Below, one piece after another: positions 9,664 through 19,977 of a DNA stretch of 64,000 nt (positions are counted from its first letter, which is position 1; the number at the start of each line of letters is the position of its first letter). Origin of the DNA: an uncultured Bartonella sp. (GTDB lineage Bacteria; Pseudomonadota; Alphaproteobacteria; Rhizobiales; Rhizobiaceae). The position numbers and the translations under genes are program-made. Location of the stretch: contig NZ_CALYPR010000001.1 of the NCBI RefSeq assembly GCF_945277285.1, forward strand, positions 1 through 64,000, in the 5' to 3' direction. Below the pieces are notes generated by a model that was not told the DNA's origin, ran no database searches, and saw only the letters and a list, made by a program, of their open reading frames with translations.

Positions 9664-10154
9664 CACTTATTGCAAAAGACAAAGCAATTAAAGTCCTTGA
9701 TGCCTGTCGAGATCACAACCTCAAGCTTGCGACCGTTGAATCGTGCACCGGCGGTTTGATCATCGGAAGTCTGACCGACATTGCCGGTTCGTCCGATGTT
9801 GTAGAATGTGGTTTCATTACCTATTCCAATGAAGCAAAAACAGCATTAGTCGGCGTGCCGAAGCAAATGATTGATGAATATGGTGCTGTTTCCAAACCGG
9901 TGGCAATAGCCATGGCAGAAGGAGGCATCAAACATTCTTGTGCCGATATTGCGGTTTCTGTCACTGGTGTTGCTGGCCCGGGTGGCGGCAGTGCAGAAAA
10001 GCCTGTTGGACTTGTGCATATGGCTGTTGCCCTCAAAGAAAGACCGACACTTCATTATGAAGCCCGTTTCGGCGATATCGGGCGTGAAAAAGTTCGGCAA
10101 GCAACCGTTGAACGGGCATTGGATCTTGTTCTCGAAATGCTTGATGAAGGATAG
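9660..10154 (+). CDS. CinA-family nicotinamide-nucleotide amidase (PncC type)
   Basis: 164-residue stand-alone CinA C-terminal domain, the family of NMN amidohydrolase PncC that returns nicotinamide mononucleotide to the NAD pool. Family landmarks are the early [10 protein letters not shown] with its catalytic Ser/Cys region, [10 protein letters not shown], and [15 protein letters not shown]. Length is normal for the short form without the N-terminal molybdopterin-binding-like domain. It overlaps ispDF by four bases and is convergent with the flavocytochrome gene downstream. Other rhizobia also keep a short cinA next to ispDF. Confidence 0.88.
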   Translation: MTLIAKDKAIKVLDACRDHNLKLATVESCTGGLIIGSLTDIAGSSDVVECGFITYSNEAKTALVGVPKQMIDEYGAVSKPVAIAMAEGGIKHSCADIAVSVTGVAGPGGGSAEKPVGLVHMAVALKERPTLHYEARFGDIGREKVRQATVERALDLVLEMLDEG

Positions 10155-10253
10155 CGACCGAGTTAACTGTGTGGGCTTAATAAGCTCAATCGCTGTCCAG
10201 CACTTCGAATAAGATCAGCCCGAGCAAGGAATAATTTGAAAGATTACGGGAAT

Positions 10254-11603
10254 CTACCTCATTTCAAAAAGCTCGCGATAAAACCGCGCATGTGGAAGCC
10301 CGTTTTTTGCCATATCGTCTTCCAGTGTTTCGCCAAATTGTTTAGGGCCACAAAACCAGATTGACGATTGTTTCCAATTGACAAACATCTTTCGTAAATG
10401 CGTCCCATCAAATCTTCCCTGTTTGGGTGTGAGCCAGATTGTAAGACGCACTCCGGCAGATTTGGCAAGTGCATGCAACTTGGTGCCGTCTTCACTTGAG
10501 AGAGACTGACAGACATAGACAAAATCAACATTTGGCCGTTGACCTTGTTGGTGACGGGCTAACTCATCAAGTTTGGCAAGAAAAGGCGTTATTCCGATAC
10601 CCGCACCAATCCAGATCTGTTGTTCCTCCTTATGGTCAACGAGAAAAAACCGGCCATAGGGACCATCAATACGAACCTTTTTATGTACGAGATCGCGCAA
10701 CAAAAGTTTATTGGTGTAATCACCCAGCCCCTTGATGAAAAATGTTAACAGCCGGCTATTTTGATCCCATGCAGAAGCAATTGTAAAAGGATGGGCGCCT
10801 TCTTTTGAATCAACGGTGATAAAAGCAAATTGCCCACCTTGATGCCCCCGCCACTTCTGAGAAACTTTCAAGGTAAGACGGACAACTTTATTTGTCTTAT
10901 CGACAATTTGTTCGATAATTGTCCCATTCACATAACGGCCGAAACCAAACTTTCTAAGTAATACCGTTATGGCTGAAACGGTGCCGAAAATTGCTGCGAC
11001 AAGCATCAATAGGCCGAATGGCTCGCTCCAATAAGGAAATTTGGTGAGTACAACGGCATGAAACACCAATACGAGATAAACTCCGGCAAAAATCGTATGG
11101 ACATGGGCAAAAAACCGATAGGGAATAAGCTTTACAAGTGCGATAACACAAAGTGCAACGGCAATATAAAATGCCCATTCACCAAAAAGTTCGGCATTTT
11201 TCCTAAAGATCGAGAAAACATATTCAAGACCGACCTTTTCAGGTAAGTCAACAAGACCAGAGTGGCGCACCGGCCTTTCGAGCCAGCCCCAACCAACAGC
11301 CCATTTGGTACCCTTGGCAAGCAAAAAATGTAGTATAGCCGTGACCAGCGCCGTTATTCCGAACCACTTATGAAGGCGATAAGCCTTATCAAGGCCACCT
11401 AGGATATCATCCACCCATTTGAGGCGACAAGCGATCACCATATCGACAGTCATGGCAAAGAATGCCAAAAGTCCGGTTAGTTGGATGGCCTGTGACCTGA
11501 AGGTAAAATAGCCACGGGTAATACCATCAAACTCACCTGTTGAAAACCATATCGCGACACATACCAGGATAATCGTACAATAGATAATTTTTAATTTTTT
11601 CAT
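10254..11603 (-). CDS. Ferric-reductase-like transmembrane flavoprotein
   Basis: About 449 residues. The N-terminal half has roughly six hydrophobic segments with paired histidines (HKWFGITAL...LHF; HVHTIFAGVY...FHAVV) as in ferric reductase-like haem b domains. The C-terminal half is an FNR-type reductase: HPFTIAS for flavin, GAGIGITPFLAKL for NAD(P)H, and a terminal FCGPKQFGETL. It would move electrons from NAD(P)H through FAD and haem across the inner membrane, perhaps to a metal or to another redox partner. The start was set at the ATG at 11603, since the track's TTG start adds only MLLLK. It separates cinA from the COQ10/lipA genes. Substrate unknown. Confidence 0.82.
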   Translation of the reverse strand: MKKLKIIYCTIILVCVAIWFSTGEFDGITRGYFTFRSQAIQLTGLLAFFAMTVDMVIACRLKWVDDILGGLDKAYRLHKWFGITALVTAILHFLLAKGTKWAVGWGWLERPVRHSGLVDLPEKVGLEYVFSIFRKNAELFGEWAFYIAVALCVIALVKLIPYRFFAHVHTIFAGVYLVLVFHAVVLTKFPYWSEPFGLLMLVAAIFGTVSAITVLLRKFGFGRYVNGTIIEQIVDKTNKVVRLTLKVSQKWRGHQGGQFAFITVDSKEGAHPFTIASAWDQNSRLLTFFIKGLGDYTNKLLLRDLVHKKVRIDGPYGRFFLVDHKEEQQIWIGAGIGITPFLAKLDELARHQQGQRPNVDFVYVCQSLSSEDGTKLHALAKSAGVRLTIWLTPKQGRFDGTHLRKMFVNWKQSSIWFCGPKQFGETLEDDMAKNGLPHARFYRELFEMR

Positions 11604-11781
11604 CTTCAATAACAACAAAATTCACACTTTTGCATAACAATAGAATTTTGTTAGAGAATAAAAAACTTAAACATATTTAATGTATTGATTTTATTAAACT
11701 TTATCTATTTTATCAAGTTTTATCCTAGCGAATTGAAGCGTGTTTTTAAAGCCGCCAACTGTTTTTATAACGCGCCGAAAG

Positions 11782-12237
11782 CTAGTCCTGTCCGTAAATC
11801 TTATCGGCACGCATTTCAAAAGCTTCCGTAAAGCGTTTAAAAGCAATGTCGAACATGGCTCCCATCAAAACGCCAAGCATCCGGCTTTTGAATTCATAGT
11901 CGATATAGAATTCGATATCGCAAGATTTGCCGTCTCCAAGTAATTGAAAAGACCAGCGATTTTCAAGATAACGGAATGGCCCGTCAATATAACGCACATC
12001 AATATGGTACTCTTCGGGGTTGAGTAGCACCTGCGTGGTAAAGGTTTCCCTTATCATTTTATAGCCAACGGTCATATCGGCTGTAAGCAATGTTTTATCC
12101 CCTCGTTCTTCGCGTGACCGAACAATAAGGGATTCACACATTGGTAAAAATTCCGGATAGCGTTCAACATCCGAAACAAGATTGAACATCTCTCTGTCGG
12201 TATGTTTAACCTGCCGGTGAGTATTAAATTTCGGCAT
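11782..12237 (-). CDS. COQ10/RatA-type START-domain protein
   Basis: 151-residue SRPBCC protein of the polyketide-cyclase/COQ10 group. Typical features are VSDVERYPEFLPMC near residue 22, the central GPFRYLENRW strand, and a C-terminal helix MGAMFDIAFKRFTEAFEMRA. Mitochondrial COQ10 binds ubiquinone and helps deliver it to the respiratory chain; some bacterial relatives are annotated as RatA toxins on weak grounds. With lipA three bases upstream and no antitoxin partner, the ubiquinone role is more likely. Confidence 0.85.
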   Translation of the reverse strand: MPKFNTHRQVKHTDREMFNLVSDVERYPEFLPMCESLIVRSREERGDKTLLTADMTVGYKMIRETFTTQVLLNPEEYHIDVRYIDGPFRYLENRWSFQLLGDGKSCDIEFYIDYEFKSRMLGVLMGAMFDIAFKRFTEAFEMRADKIYGQD

Positions 12238-12240
12238 TAT

Positions 12241-13209
12241 TTATCCGCGTTGATGAGCCAGCTTTTCTGCCCGCGCTTTTCTGAGTGCTTCAAAATCTTC
12301 GCCAGCATGGTGGGAAGACCGTGTCAACGGACTTGAAGACATGTGCAGGAAACCTTTGGTTTTGCCTATAATAGCATAAGATTTAAACTCATCCGGTGTA
12401 ACGAAACGGATAACCGGATGATGTTTACGCGTTGGCTGCAAATATTGCCCGATTGTCATAAAATCAACATCGGCAGAACGCAGGTCGTCCATTAATTGCA
12501 ACACTTCATTGCGCTCTTCGCCAAGACCGACCATGATGCCCGATTTGGTAAATATCGTCGGGTCGAGTTCTTTGACGCGTTGCAACAGCCTGATCGAATG
12601 GAAATAACGGGCGCCGGGACGAACCTTCAGGTAATTCGAAGGGACTGTTTCAAGATTATGGTTGAAAACATCCGGTTTAGCGGCAACCACAATTTCAAGC
12701 GCCCCTTCTTTATGACGGAAATCAGGCGTTAGAATTTCGATAGTTGTGCCGGGAGATTTGCGCCTGATAGCATGGATAACATCGGCATAATGTTGTGCCC
12801 CGCCATCCGGCAGATCATCACGATCAACAGAGGTAATAACTACGTGTTTAAGACCCATTTGCGCAATTGCATCGGCAACACGCTCCGGTTCATCCTTATC
12901 GACGGGAAGTGGAATACCCGTGGCAACATTGCAAAAAGCACAAGCGCGCGTGCATATTGCCCCAAGAATCATGAAACTTGCATGGCGCTGGTTCCAACAT
13001 TCCCCGACATTCGGACAACCGGCTTCTTCACAGACTGTGACCAAATGGTTATCGCGCACAATATCACGCGTTTCGGCAAATTGCCCACGCAATGAGGGAG
13101 CCCTCACCCTTATCCAGTCCGGTTTTTTCAAGACCTCTGAATCCGGACGGTTCGCTTTTTCCGGATGGCGGACACGTCTTGTCGCTAAAGTGTCTACAAC
13201 GGTAACCAT
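12241..13209 (-). CDS. lipA: Lipoyl synthase LipA
   Basis: Radical-SAM enzyme that inserts two sulphurs into protein-bound octanoyl groups to make lipoate. Both iron-sulphur clusters are visible: the auxiliary cluster at Cys60, Cys65, Cys71 ([12 protein letters not shown]) and the radical-SAM cluster at Cys86, Cys90, Cys93 (CTRACAFC). The conserved C-terminal serine region ([10 protein letters not shown]) is present. 322 residues is a normal length. AGAGGTACTAA precedes the ATG. Its products modify the lipoyl domains of PdhB and PdhC encoded just upstream on the same strand, which explains the clustering. Confidence 0.96.
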   Translation of the reverse strand: MVTVVDTLATRRVRHPEKANRPDSEVLKKPDWIRVRAPSLRGQFAETRDIVRDNHLVTVCEEAGCPNVGECWNQRHASFMILGAICTRACAFCNVATGIPLPVDKDEPERVADAIAQMGLKHVVITSVDRDDLPDGGAQHYADVIHAIRRKSPGTTIEILTPDFRHKEGALEIVVAAKPDVFNHNLETVPSNYLKVRPGARYFHSIRLLQRVKELDPTIFTKSGIMVGLGEERNEVLQLMDDLRSADVDFMTIGQYLQPTRKHHPVIRFVTPDEFKSYAIIGKTKGFLHMSSSPLTRSSHHAGEDFEALRKARAEKLAHQRG

Positions 13210-13281
13210 TTAGTACCTCTCGCTCTTTCTCCCATCATATGGAATATAAGCATCAAGAATGCAATTCCAATCTATCCCTGT

Positions 13282-14742
13282 TCAGGCGTTCAAAACCTGA
13301 CCATAGGCATCAAGAACACTTTCCTTCATCATTTCAGAAAGTGTAGGATGCGGGAATACTGTATGCATCAGTTCCTCTTCTGTCGTTTCAAGATTCATGG
13401 CAACGACAAAGCCTTCTATCAACTCTGTCACTTCCGCTCCCACCATATGCGCGCCAAGCAACTGACCGGTCTTCTTGTCAAAAATCGTTTTGACAATGCC
13501 CTGGTCTTCACCCATTGCAATGGCTTTGCCATTTGCCGAAAACGAAAAATGCCCAACTCTTATATCATAGCCGGCAGCCTTTGCTTTGGCTTCCGTAAGC
13601 CCGACTGAAGCAACTTGCGGTGTACAATAAGTGCAACCGGGGACTTTTCTCTTATCAAGTGGTTCTGCTGTAGCAAGACCGGCAATATGTTCGACACAAA
13701 TAACGCCTTCTTCTTCTGCCTTATGGGCAAGCATAGGAGCACCGGCAACATCGCCGATAGCATAAATTCCTTCAACATTGGTGCGTCCCCATTCGTCGAT
13801 AACAATGCAACCGCGTTCGGTTTTGACTCCCAATGTTTCCAGACCAATATTCTCGATATTGCCCTGAACCCCCACTGCAGAAATAAGCCGATCAGCGCTA
13901 ATAGTCTCGGTTTTGCCATTAATATCAACGTAAGCTGTCACAAAATCAGACGCTTTTTCAATTTTGGAAACTTTCGCTTCAGTTAAGATTCGGATACCTT
14001 TTTTCTCCAGTTGCTTGCGAGCAAAAGCAGAAATTTCCGCGTCTTCTACCGGCATAATCTGCGGCATCATTTCGACCACAGTCACTTTTGCCCCCATATC
14101 GCAATAAAATGAAGCGAATTCGATGCCAATAGCACCAGACCCCATAACAATAAGTGATTTCGGCATTGTTTGAGGAATCATTGCCTCGAAATATGTCCAA
14201 ACCAGTTTACCATCCGGTTCTATACCGGGCAAAGTGCGTGGACGTGCACCGGTTGCAACAATAATATGTTTGGCCTGATATGTTCCCTCACCCAACGTTG
14301 CCTTTGGCACTGGGTTTTGCGGCTGCATAATCTTTTTTGTAATTTTGCCAACAACAATTTCACCAAGGCCACCAGCTTTGGCAGCTTTTGTCAATTTTGC
14401 CTCGCCCCAGATAATATCGATTTTATTCTTTTTCATCAGATATCCGACACCGGAGTTAAGGCGTGCGGACACATTGCGTGAACGCTCTACAACATCCTTG
14501 ATATCGGCATCAATAGAACCATTGAGTTTCAAGCCATAATCTTTTGCATGTTCGCCAAAATGCTTGATTTCTGCTGTTCGTAACAGAGCCTTTGTCGGAA
14601 TACATCCCCAATTCAAACATATGCCACCAAGATGCTCACGTTCCACGATGGCTGTCTTGAACCCCAATTGTGCCGAACGAATCGCCGTCACATAACCACC
14701 AGGGCCAGAGCCAATAACAATAACATCATACGTATTTGCCAA
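13282..14742 (-). CDS. lpdA: Dihydrolipoyl dehydrogenase (PDH E3)
   Basis: FAD-dependent disulphide oxidoreductase that reoxidises dihydrolipoamide and makes NADH; E3 of pyruvate dehydrogenase. It shows the FAD fold GSGPGGY, redox-active Cys42 and Cys47 (GGICLNWGCIPT), the second FAD motif YAIGDV, and the C-terminal HPHPTLSE with the catalytic histidine. The track starts at an ATG at 14766 without a ribosome site. The TTG at 14742 has GGAGGG five bases upstream and gives MANTYDVIVIGSG, the family N-terminus, so I use that rare start. A short GDSL gene separates it from pdhC. Confidence 0.95.
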   Translation of the reverse strand: MANTYDVIVIGSGPGGYVTAIRSAQLGFKTAIVEREHLGGICLNWGCIPTKALLRTAEIKHFGEHAKDYGLKLNGSIDADIKDVVERSRNVSARLNSGVGYLMKKNKIDIIWGEAKLTKAAKAGGLGEIVVGKITKKIMQPQNPVPKATLGEGTYQAKHIIVATGARPRTLPGIEPDGKLVWTYFEAMIPQTMPKSLIVMGSGAIGIEFASFYCDMGAKVTVVEMMPQIMPVEDAEISAFARKQLEKKGIRILTEAKVSKIEKASDFVTAYVDINGKTETISADRLISAVGVQGNIENIGLETLGVKTERGCIVIDEWGRTNVEGIYAIGDVAGAPMLAHKAEEEGVICVEHIAGLATAEPLDKRKVPGCTYCTPQVASVGLTEAKAKAAGYDIRVGHFSFSANGKAIAMGEDQGIVKTIFDKKTGQLLGAHMVGAEVTELIEGFVVAMNLETTEEELMHTVFPHPTLSEMMKESVLDAYGQVLNA

Positions 14743-14768
14743 TTTTCCCTCCATGGAGAAAGACATTG

Positions 14769-15410
14769 CTAAAGGCCGAGAATAACATGCACCAATGGTA
14801 CAAGTCCCTTGCCGATTGCTTTTGTGTTGTTTTCATTGAGATGCACACCGTCAATAGGTGATGCAACGGCGACAGATGCGGCATCAAAAAAGGCACATTC
14901 CAGCTCGTCAGCAAGATCAGAATAAAAAACCGGAAGTTTTTTCGATTCTGCCGTAGCACCATTAAAAAGTTCTCTCCCCGAAGGGTCAATTGTTTCGACC
15001 AAATGCGGGGGCGAAACAATAATAATTTCCGGCTTGCCCTGTTCTTGCACATAGGGATAGGAATGAACGATTTCTATCAACCGTTTCATCCCCAATGTTG
15101 CTGCCATCGCCGAACCTGCAACAAATGATTTCATATCATTTGTTCCTAGCTGGATAATAACAAGATCGAGTGGCTGATGGGAGCCAAGAATGGTTGGAAG
15201 TACCTTTGCGCCATTACGGACATCGATTGAAGTTAAATCATCATAGCATGTTGTGCGGCCGCACAACGCTTCTTCGATCACTTCAATCGAGCCGTTAAAT
15301 TGCTGTTCCAGCACATGAGGCCACCGGCTTTCGCCGGCATAACGTGAACGGTTTTCAGGATTAAATCCCCACGTTATCGAATCGCCATAAGCTAGAACAG
15401 TTTTGACCAT
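14769..15410 (-). CDS. SGNH/GDSL-family hydrolase
   Basis: 213-residue serine esterase-like protein. Block I is AYGDSITWGF (nucleophile Ser near residue 12), block III is QLGTNDM, and block V is DGVHLNE with the catalytic Asp and His. No signal peptide is seen, so it is probably cytoplasmic. It lies inside the PDH cluster, starting just after the pdhC stop and ending next to lpdA, an arrangement seen in relatives. The substrate is unknown; acyl or acetyl ester removal would be a guess. Confidence 0.85.
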   Translation of the reverse strand: MVKTVLAYGDSITWGFNPENRSRYAGESRWPHVLEQQFNGSIEVIEEALCGRTTCYDDLTSIDVRNGAKVLPTILGSHQPLDLVIIQLGTNDMKSFVAGSAMAATLGMKRLIEIVHSYPYVQEQGKPEIIIVSPPHLVETIDPSGRELFNGATAESKKLPVFYSDLADELECAFFDAASVAVASPIDGVHLNENNTKAIGKGLVPLVHVILGL

Positions 15411-15412
15411 TG

Positions 15413-16810
15413 TTACACCAACATACTCATAGGACTTTCAATGAACTTCTTGAAAGCCTGAGCAAGTTGAGCAGCTAATGCGCCATCAACAGCGCGGTGA
15501 TCGGTTGACAATGTTACCGACATAACGGTTGCAATCGCCAACGCACCATTTTTGACAACCGCACGTTGTTCACCGGCGCCAATTGCAAAGATCGTGGCAT
15601 GAGGCGGGTTGATGATAGCGCAAAAATCTTTGACTCCATACATGCCCATATTCGAAACCGCGGTTGTGCCACCCTGATATTCTTCAGGTTTCAGTTTCCG
15701 TTCCCGTGCTCTTCTGGCAAAATCTTTCATCTGGTTAGAAATGGTCGAAAGCGATTTTTCCTCTGCATGTTTGATTATCGGCGTAATCAAACCGTTTGGA
15801 ATAGAAACAGCCACACCAACGTCGACAAATTTATGGTGCATCATGCTATCATCAAGCCATGATACATTGGCATCGGGCACAGCTTTAAGAGCCAAAGCGG
15901 TCGCTTTGATAACCATGTCGTTAACCGATAGTTTATAGGCCGGTTTTTCACCGGCATCTGTCGTAACAATAGGCGCGGCAGCATTCAGCTCTGCCCGCAA
16001 TTTTAGCAGTGCGTCGATTTCGCAATCAATTGTGACGTAAAAATGCGGAACAGTCCGTTTTGATTCAACAAGCCGTTTTGCTATCGTCTTGCGCATACCG
16101 TCATGAGGAACAAGCTCATATTCATCCTTATTGAAAAGCTTCAATATTTGATCATCTGATGAATTGGTATCCGATTGTGATGCCGACGGTACACCCTGGG
16201 TTACTTTTGGTGCCGCATTGCCTGTTCCCTTGACCAAAGCCTCATCAATGTCGCGTTTGATAATGCGACCATGCGGACCGGTTCCGATAATAAGCGATAA
16301 TTCAAGTCCATTCTGTTTAGCCAAGCGACGCGCCAAAGGCGAAGCGAATATCCGTTCGCCCTTTTCGCTCGTTTTATCGGCAGCTGCTTGCTTTGCAGCA
16401 GGTGCCAATATGGCTTGTGCGGCTTGTGCTGCTTGCGGTGCTGGTGCTGCAATCGGAGCGGCTTTTGGTTCGGCCGCCGGCATGGTTTGCCCTGCCGGTT
16501 TTGGAGAAGAAGAAGCCTGCTTTTTCTCTTCTTCCTCTAGTGCTTTGACAGCCTCTTCTGCACTTTCGCCATCTTCCGCTAAAATACCGATTAAGGCATT
16601 GACTTTGACACCTTGTGTACCAGCCGGAACAACAATTTTTGCAAGTGTTCCCTCATCGGCGGCATCTACTTCCATAGTGGCTTTATCGGTTTCAATTTCG
16701 GCAATAGTATCACCTGGCGAAACCTTATCTCCAACTTTGATATCCCACTTCGATAAATTGCCCTCTTCCATTGTCGGAGAAAGCGCCGGCATCGTTATCT
16801 TAATAGCCAT
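15413..16810 (-). CDS. pdhC: Dihydrolipoamide acetyltransferase (PDH E2)
   Basis: Core subunit of pyruvate dehydrogenase that passes acetyl groups from lipoate to CoA. One N-terminal lipoyl domain (1-76, lipoyl-lysine 43 in ETDKATMEV) leads through an Ala/Pro-rich linker (about 95-140) to an E1/E3-binding domain (SPLARRLAKQNG...GRIIKRD). The C-terminal catalytic domain has DHRAVDG with the active histidine near the end. 465 residues is normal for a single-lipoyl alphaproteobacterial E2. It follows pdhB after 13 bp. Confidence 0.96.
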   Translation of the reverse strand: MAIKITMPALSPTMEEGNLSKWDIKVGDKVSPGDTIAEIETDKATMEVDAADEGTLAKIVVPAGTQGVKVNALIGILAEDGESAEEAVKALEEEEKKQASSSPKPAGQTMPAAEPKAAPIAAPAPQAAQAAQAILAPAAKQAAADKTSEKGERIFASPLARRLAKQNGLELSLIIGTGPHGRIIKRDIDEALVKGTGNAAPKVTQGVPSASQSDTNSSDDQILKLFNKDEYELVPHDGMRKTIAKRLVESKRTVPHFYVTIDCEIDALLKLRAELNAAAPIVTTDAGEKPAYKLSVNDMVIKATALALKAVPDANVSWLDDSMMHHKFVDVGVAVSIPNGLITPIIKHAEEKSLSTISNQMKDFARRARERKLKPEEYQGGTTAVSNMGMYGVKDFCAIINPPHATIFAIGAGEQRAVVKNGALAIATVMSVTLSTDHRAVDGALAAQLAQAFKKFIESPMSMLV

Positions 16811-16823
16811 CGTGCATTCTCCT

Positions 16824-18218
16824 TCAAGCTTTGTAAGTGACAGATTTTACCGCATCGACAACCTCGGCCACGCTGGGCAAAGCCAGCTTTTCGAGATTTG
16901 CCGCATAAGGCATTGGAACATCCTTACCGGCAATTGTCGCAATCGGTGCATCAAGGTAATCAAAGGCCTGCTGCATAACACGGGTAGCAATTTCAGTTCC
17001 AACCGACGATTGCGGAAAACCTTCCTCGATTGTAACCAGTCGACCGGTTTTTTTGACCGATTCGACAATCGTTGGTACATCCATCGGGCGCACTGTTCTA
17101 AGATCAATCAATTCGACATCAATACTGAGTTTTTCAAACTCGGGGAGTGCCTCAACAGCATAATTCATCCCCATTCCCATACCGACGATTGTCACATCGT
17201 TACCCGCTTTATGGATGCGCGCCTTACCGATTGGCAAGACAAAATCATCAAGTTTGGGCACTTCAAACTGATGCCCGTAAAGAAGCTCATTTTCCAGAAA
17301 TACCACTGGATTATCGTCACGTATGGCCGCTTTCAAAAGTCCTTTGGCATCAGCCGCCGTATAAGGCATAATAACCTTTAATCCTGGAACATGGCTGTAC
17401 CATGAGGCATAGCACTGGGAATGCTGTGCACCAACGCGTGAAGCAGCACCATTCGGCCCGCGGAACACCATTGGCGCATGCATTTGTCCGCCCGACATAT
17501 AATGTGTTTTAGCAGCCGAATTGACAATCTGGTCGATTGCCTGCATCGCAAAGTTGAATGTCATAAATTCGACAATCGGACGAAGACCGCCAAAGGCTGC
17601 ACCAACACCAAGTCCGGCAAAACCCTGTTCGGTAATTGGCGTATCAATAACGCGTCGTGCTCCAAACTCTTCAAGCAGCCCCTGACTGACCTTATAGGCA
17701 CCCTGATATTGGGCCACTTCTTCACCAATCAAAAACACCTTGTCATCGCGCCGCATTTCTTCGGCCAAAGCTTCATTCAAAGCCTCACGTACGGTCATTT
17801 TGACCATCTCTGTACCTGCCGGAATGTCCGGATCAGATTGCACAGCCGGTTCAGCCGGTTTTGGTGCAGCCGGCACTGATACGGCAGAAGCTGTTGGTGA
17901 GGAAGCTGGCGGAGTTGCCTGCGGAGCAGTCTGTTTTGCCGGATTTACCGCATTTTTTATATCCGCTGCGGTTTCACCTTCTTCAAGCAGAACAGCGATC
18001 GGTGTGTTAACTTTCACCGCTGCCGTCCCCTCGGGAACCAGAATTTTTCCGATTGTTCCTTCATCAGAGGCCTCTACTTCCATTGTGGCTTTATCGGTCT
18101 CGATTTCAGCAATAACGTCACCCGGTTCGACCTTATCGCCTTCCTTTTTAACCCATTTTGAAATTTTGCCTTCTTCCATTGTAGGCGAAAGCGCCGGCAT
18201 CAAGATATCAATAGACAT
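16824..18218 (-). CDS. pdhB: Pyruvate dehydrogenase E1 beta subunit with lipoyl domain
   Basis: 464 residues. An N-terminal lipoyl domain (1-78, lysine 43 in ETDKATMEV) and Ala/Pro linker are fused to the E1-beta transketolase core, which begins near residue 140 ([15 protein letters not shown]). Core landmarks are the [12 protein letters not shown] active-site loop and [11 protein letters not shown]. Lipoylated E1-beta is a known alphaproteobacterial trait. It sits between pdhA and pdhC, and the first 50 residues closely resemble those of PdhC, a likely ancient domain duplication. Confidence 0.96.
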   Translation of the reverse strand: MSIDILMPALSPTMEEGKISKWVKKEGDKVEPGDVIAEIETDKATMEVEASDEGTIGKILVPEGTAAVKVNTPIAVLLEEGETAADIKNAVNPAKQTAPQATPPASSPTASAVSVPAAPKPAEPAVQSDPDIPAGTEMVKMTVREALNEALAEEMRRDDKVFLIGEEVAQYQGAYKVSQGLLEEFGARRVIDTPITEQGFAGLGVGAAFGGLRPIVEFMTFNFAMQAIDQIVNSAAKTHYMSGGQMHAPMVFRGPNGAASRVGAQHSQCYASWYSHVPGLKVIMPYTAADAKGLLKAAIRDDNPVVFLENELLYGHQFEVPKLDDFVLPIGKARIHKAGNDVTIVGMGMGMNYAVEALPEFEKLSIDVELIDLRTVRPMDVPTIVESVKKTGRLVTIEEGFPQSSVGTEIATRVMQQAFDYLDAPIATIAGKDVPMPYAANLEKLALPSVAEVVDAVKSVTYKA

Positions 18219-18235
18219 AGTCGCTTTCCTCGCTT

Positions 18236-19276
18236 TTAAAGAAGAACATCGGTGTAGAGCTCGGATGTATCCGGCTCAGGGTCATGTTCGGCAAAATCGG
18301 CTGCATCGGCAATGACCGCACGAACTTTTTTGTCGATGTCTTTCAACTCGTCCTCAGTTGCCCAACCTCTTTTAATACAACGATCCTTCACTTGATTAAT
18401 AGGATCATGCTCGGTCTTGACTTTTTCTACCTCTTCTTTTGTGCGGTATTTTGCCGGATCAGACATCGAGTGCCCACGATAACGGTAAGTCTGCATATCA
18501 AGAATGATTGGCCCTTTGCCAGAGCGTGCCCAGGCAACAGCCTCGTCGGCAGCAGCTTTTACTGCACAGACATCCATGCCATCAACAACATAACCGGGGA
18601 TTTCAAACGACAGGCCGCGCCGCGAAAAATCAGTTTCCGCAGAAGCACGGGAAACAGCCGTTCCCATAGCATATTGGTTATTTTCGATTACATAGACAAC
18701 AGGCAGTTTCCATAATGAAGCCATATTGAAACTCTCGTAGACCTGTCCTTGATTGGCCGCACCGTCACCGAAATAGACAAGTGTGACATTGTCACGTCCA
18801 AGATATTTATTCGAAAATGCAAGCCCAGTTCCGATTGGCACCTGAGCACCAACAATTCCATGCCCTCCAAAGAAGTTCTTTTCCTTAGAGAACATGTGCA
18901 TTGAGCCGCCTTTTCCTTTAGAAAAGCCGTCCTTGCGGCCTGCAAGTTCAGCCATAACGCCACGCGGATCCATACCGGTTGCTAACATATGACCATGATC
19001 GCGGTAAGATGTGATAACCTGATCACCTTGCTTGATTGCCTTGACTGTACCAGTCACCACGGCTTCCTGGCCGATATAGAGGTGACAGAAACCTCCAATA
19101 ACGCCCATACCGTAAAGTTGGCCGGCTTTTTCCTCAAAACGGCGGATCAAAAGCATATCGTGATAGAACTGCAGTTCTTCTTCTTTGGTAAATTCGGCCG
19201 GCTCAGGTGATCTGGCGGTATTGGTTAATACGGTCTGCGTTTTTTTCGCAGAAGTTTGTTTAGCCCGTGCTGCCAT
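18236..19276 (-). CDS. pdhA: Pyruvate dehydrogenase E1 alpha subunit
   Basis: Thiamine-diphosphate subunit that decarboxylates pyruvate. The cofactor motif runs from [13 protein letters not shown] to [11 protein letters not shown], and the phosphorylation-loop region [15 protein letters not shown] is conserved. The track start at 19336 adds 20 residues (MLVSLAGKAY...); I chose the ATG at 19276 because GGGAG lies 8 bases upstream and the result [12 protein letters not shown] is a typical basic, Ala/Lys-rich leader. First gene of the pdhA-pdhB-pdhC-GDSL-lpdA run; about 130 bp separate it from ftsB. Confidence 0.96.
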   Translation of the reverse strand: MAARAKQTSAKKTQTVLTNTARSPEPAEFTKEEELQFYHDMLLIRRFEEKAGQLYGMGVIGGFCHLYIGQEAVVTGTVKAIKQGDQVITSYRDHGHMLATGMDPRGVMAELAGRKDGFSKGKGGSMHMFSKEKNFFGGHGIVGAQVPIGTGLAFSNKYLGRDNVTLVYFGDGAANQGQVYESFNMASLWKLPVVYVIENNQYAMGTAVSRASAETDFSRRGLSFEIPGYVVDGMDVCAVKAAADEAVAWARSGKGPIILDMQTYRYRGHSMSDPAKYRTKEEVEKVKTEHDPINQVKDRCIKRGWATEDELKDIDKKVRAVIADAADFAEHDPEPDTSELYTDVLL

Positions 19277-19405
19277 ATTAAACTCCCTTAATTGGTGTTT
19301 TAAAAAATACGCTTTCCCCGCCAAAGATACAAGCACTATAAATGTTTGTAAAACTTTGTGTAAATATTTGATATGATTATGTTTTAAGAAATAAACAGAT
19401 TTTTT

Positions 19406-19735
19406 CTAATTTGACAAATCGCCTGAACCGTTCAAGATGACAAATTCGTTCGGTTTCGAGAGATTGAGATTTTTGCGGGCATATTCATCAAGCATGTCGC
19501 GTTCGATATGGCCATCTTTTAAAAGAGACACTTTTTTTTCGATTCCCTTGCGTTGTTCTTCAAGAGATTTTAACTCGTTGTTGAGACTGTCGATATGCTC
19601 TTCCACTTTGACGCGCGAATATAGACCATATTCACCGTGGTAAATGTGGTAGCCAAAATAGCATAGCACGCCTATCGTCATAAGTGGCAATATCAACCGC
19701 CCCTTTACCGATCTGCGTTTCTGTTTGGTCCACAT
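19406..19735 (-). CDS. ftsB: FtsB/DivIC-family septum formation initiator
   Basis: 109-residue bitopic membrane protein: a short basic cytoplasmic tail (WTKQKRRSVKGR), one membrane segment (about 13-32), and a periplasmic coiled coil (about 40-75, LNNELKSLEEQRKGIEKK) ending in a YARKNLNLSKPNEFVIL region. FtsB links FtsL and FtsQ in the division complex. Its place between eno and pdhA is the usual one for alphaproteobacterial FtsB/DivIC, here interrupted by the TM2 gene on the eno side. Confidence 0.88.
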   Translation of the reverse strand: MWTKQKRRSVKGRLILPLMTIGVLCYFGYHIYHGEYGLYSRVKVEEHIDSLNNELKSLEEQRKGIEKKVSLLKDGHIERDMLDEYARKNLNLSKPNEFVILNGSGDLSN

Positions 19736-19977
19736 TCTCTATCTTCCTATCAAGTCAAAACAGTGATGCACAATTTTGATTAAAGATAGATTACCGAAAC
19801 AATAAATTTATTGAAAACAAAACGGCAGCAAGCCATTGCAAAACATTTGAAAGCGGATTTTCACTCGGCTTTTTCCTATAAGAGCATGTTTTTTAACAAA
19901 AGCTTGACCGTCCGGGATAAAAACAGATCGTCAAGTCTTTCTCTGGTCAATACTGCCGTTAGCCTAAAGGCCCCCTG

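Noticed and set aside
11782-12237. RatA toxin of a toxin-antitoxin pair
   Set aside because: No antitoxin gene adjacent; its coupling to lipA and COQ10-like motifs favour a ubiquinone-related role.
16164-17381. 405-residue plus-strand ORF across pdhC and pdhB
   Set aside because: Its Ala/Ser-rich start is the complement of the Ala/Pro linker of the E2 subunit; no independent evidence.
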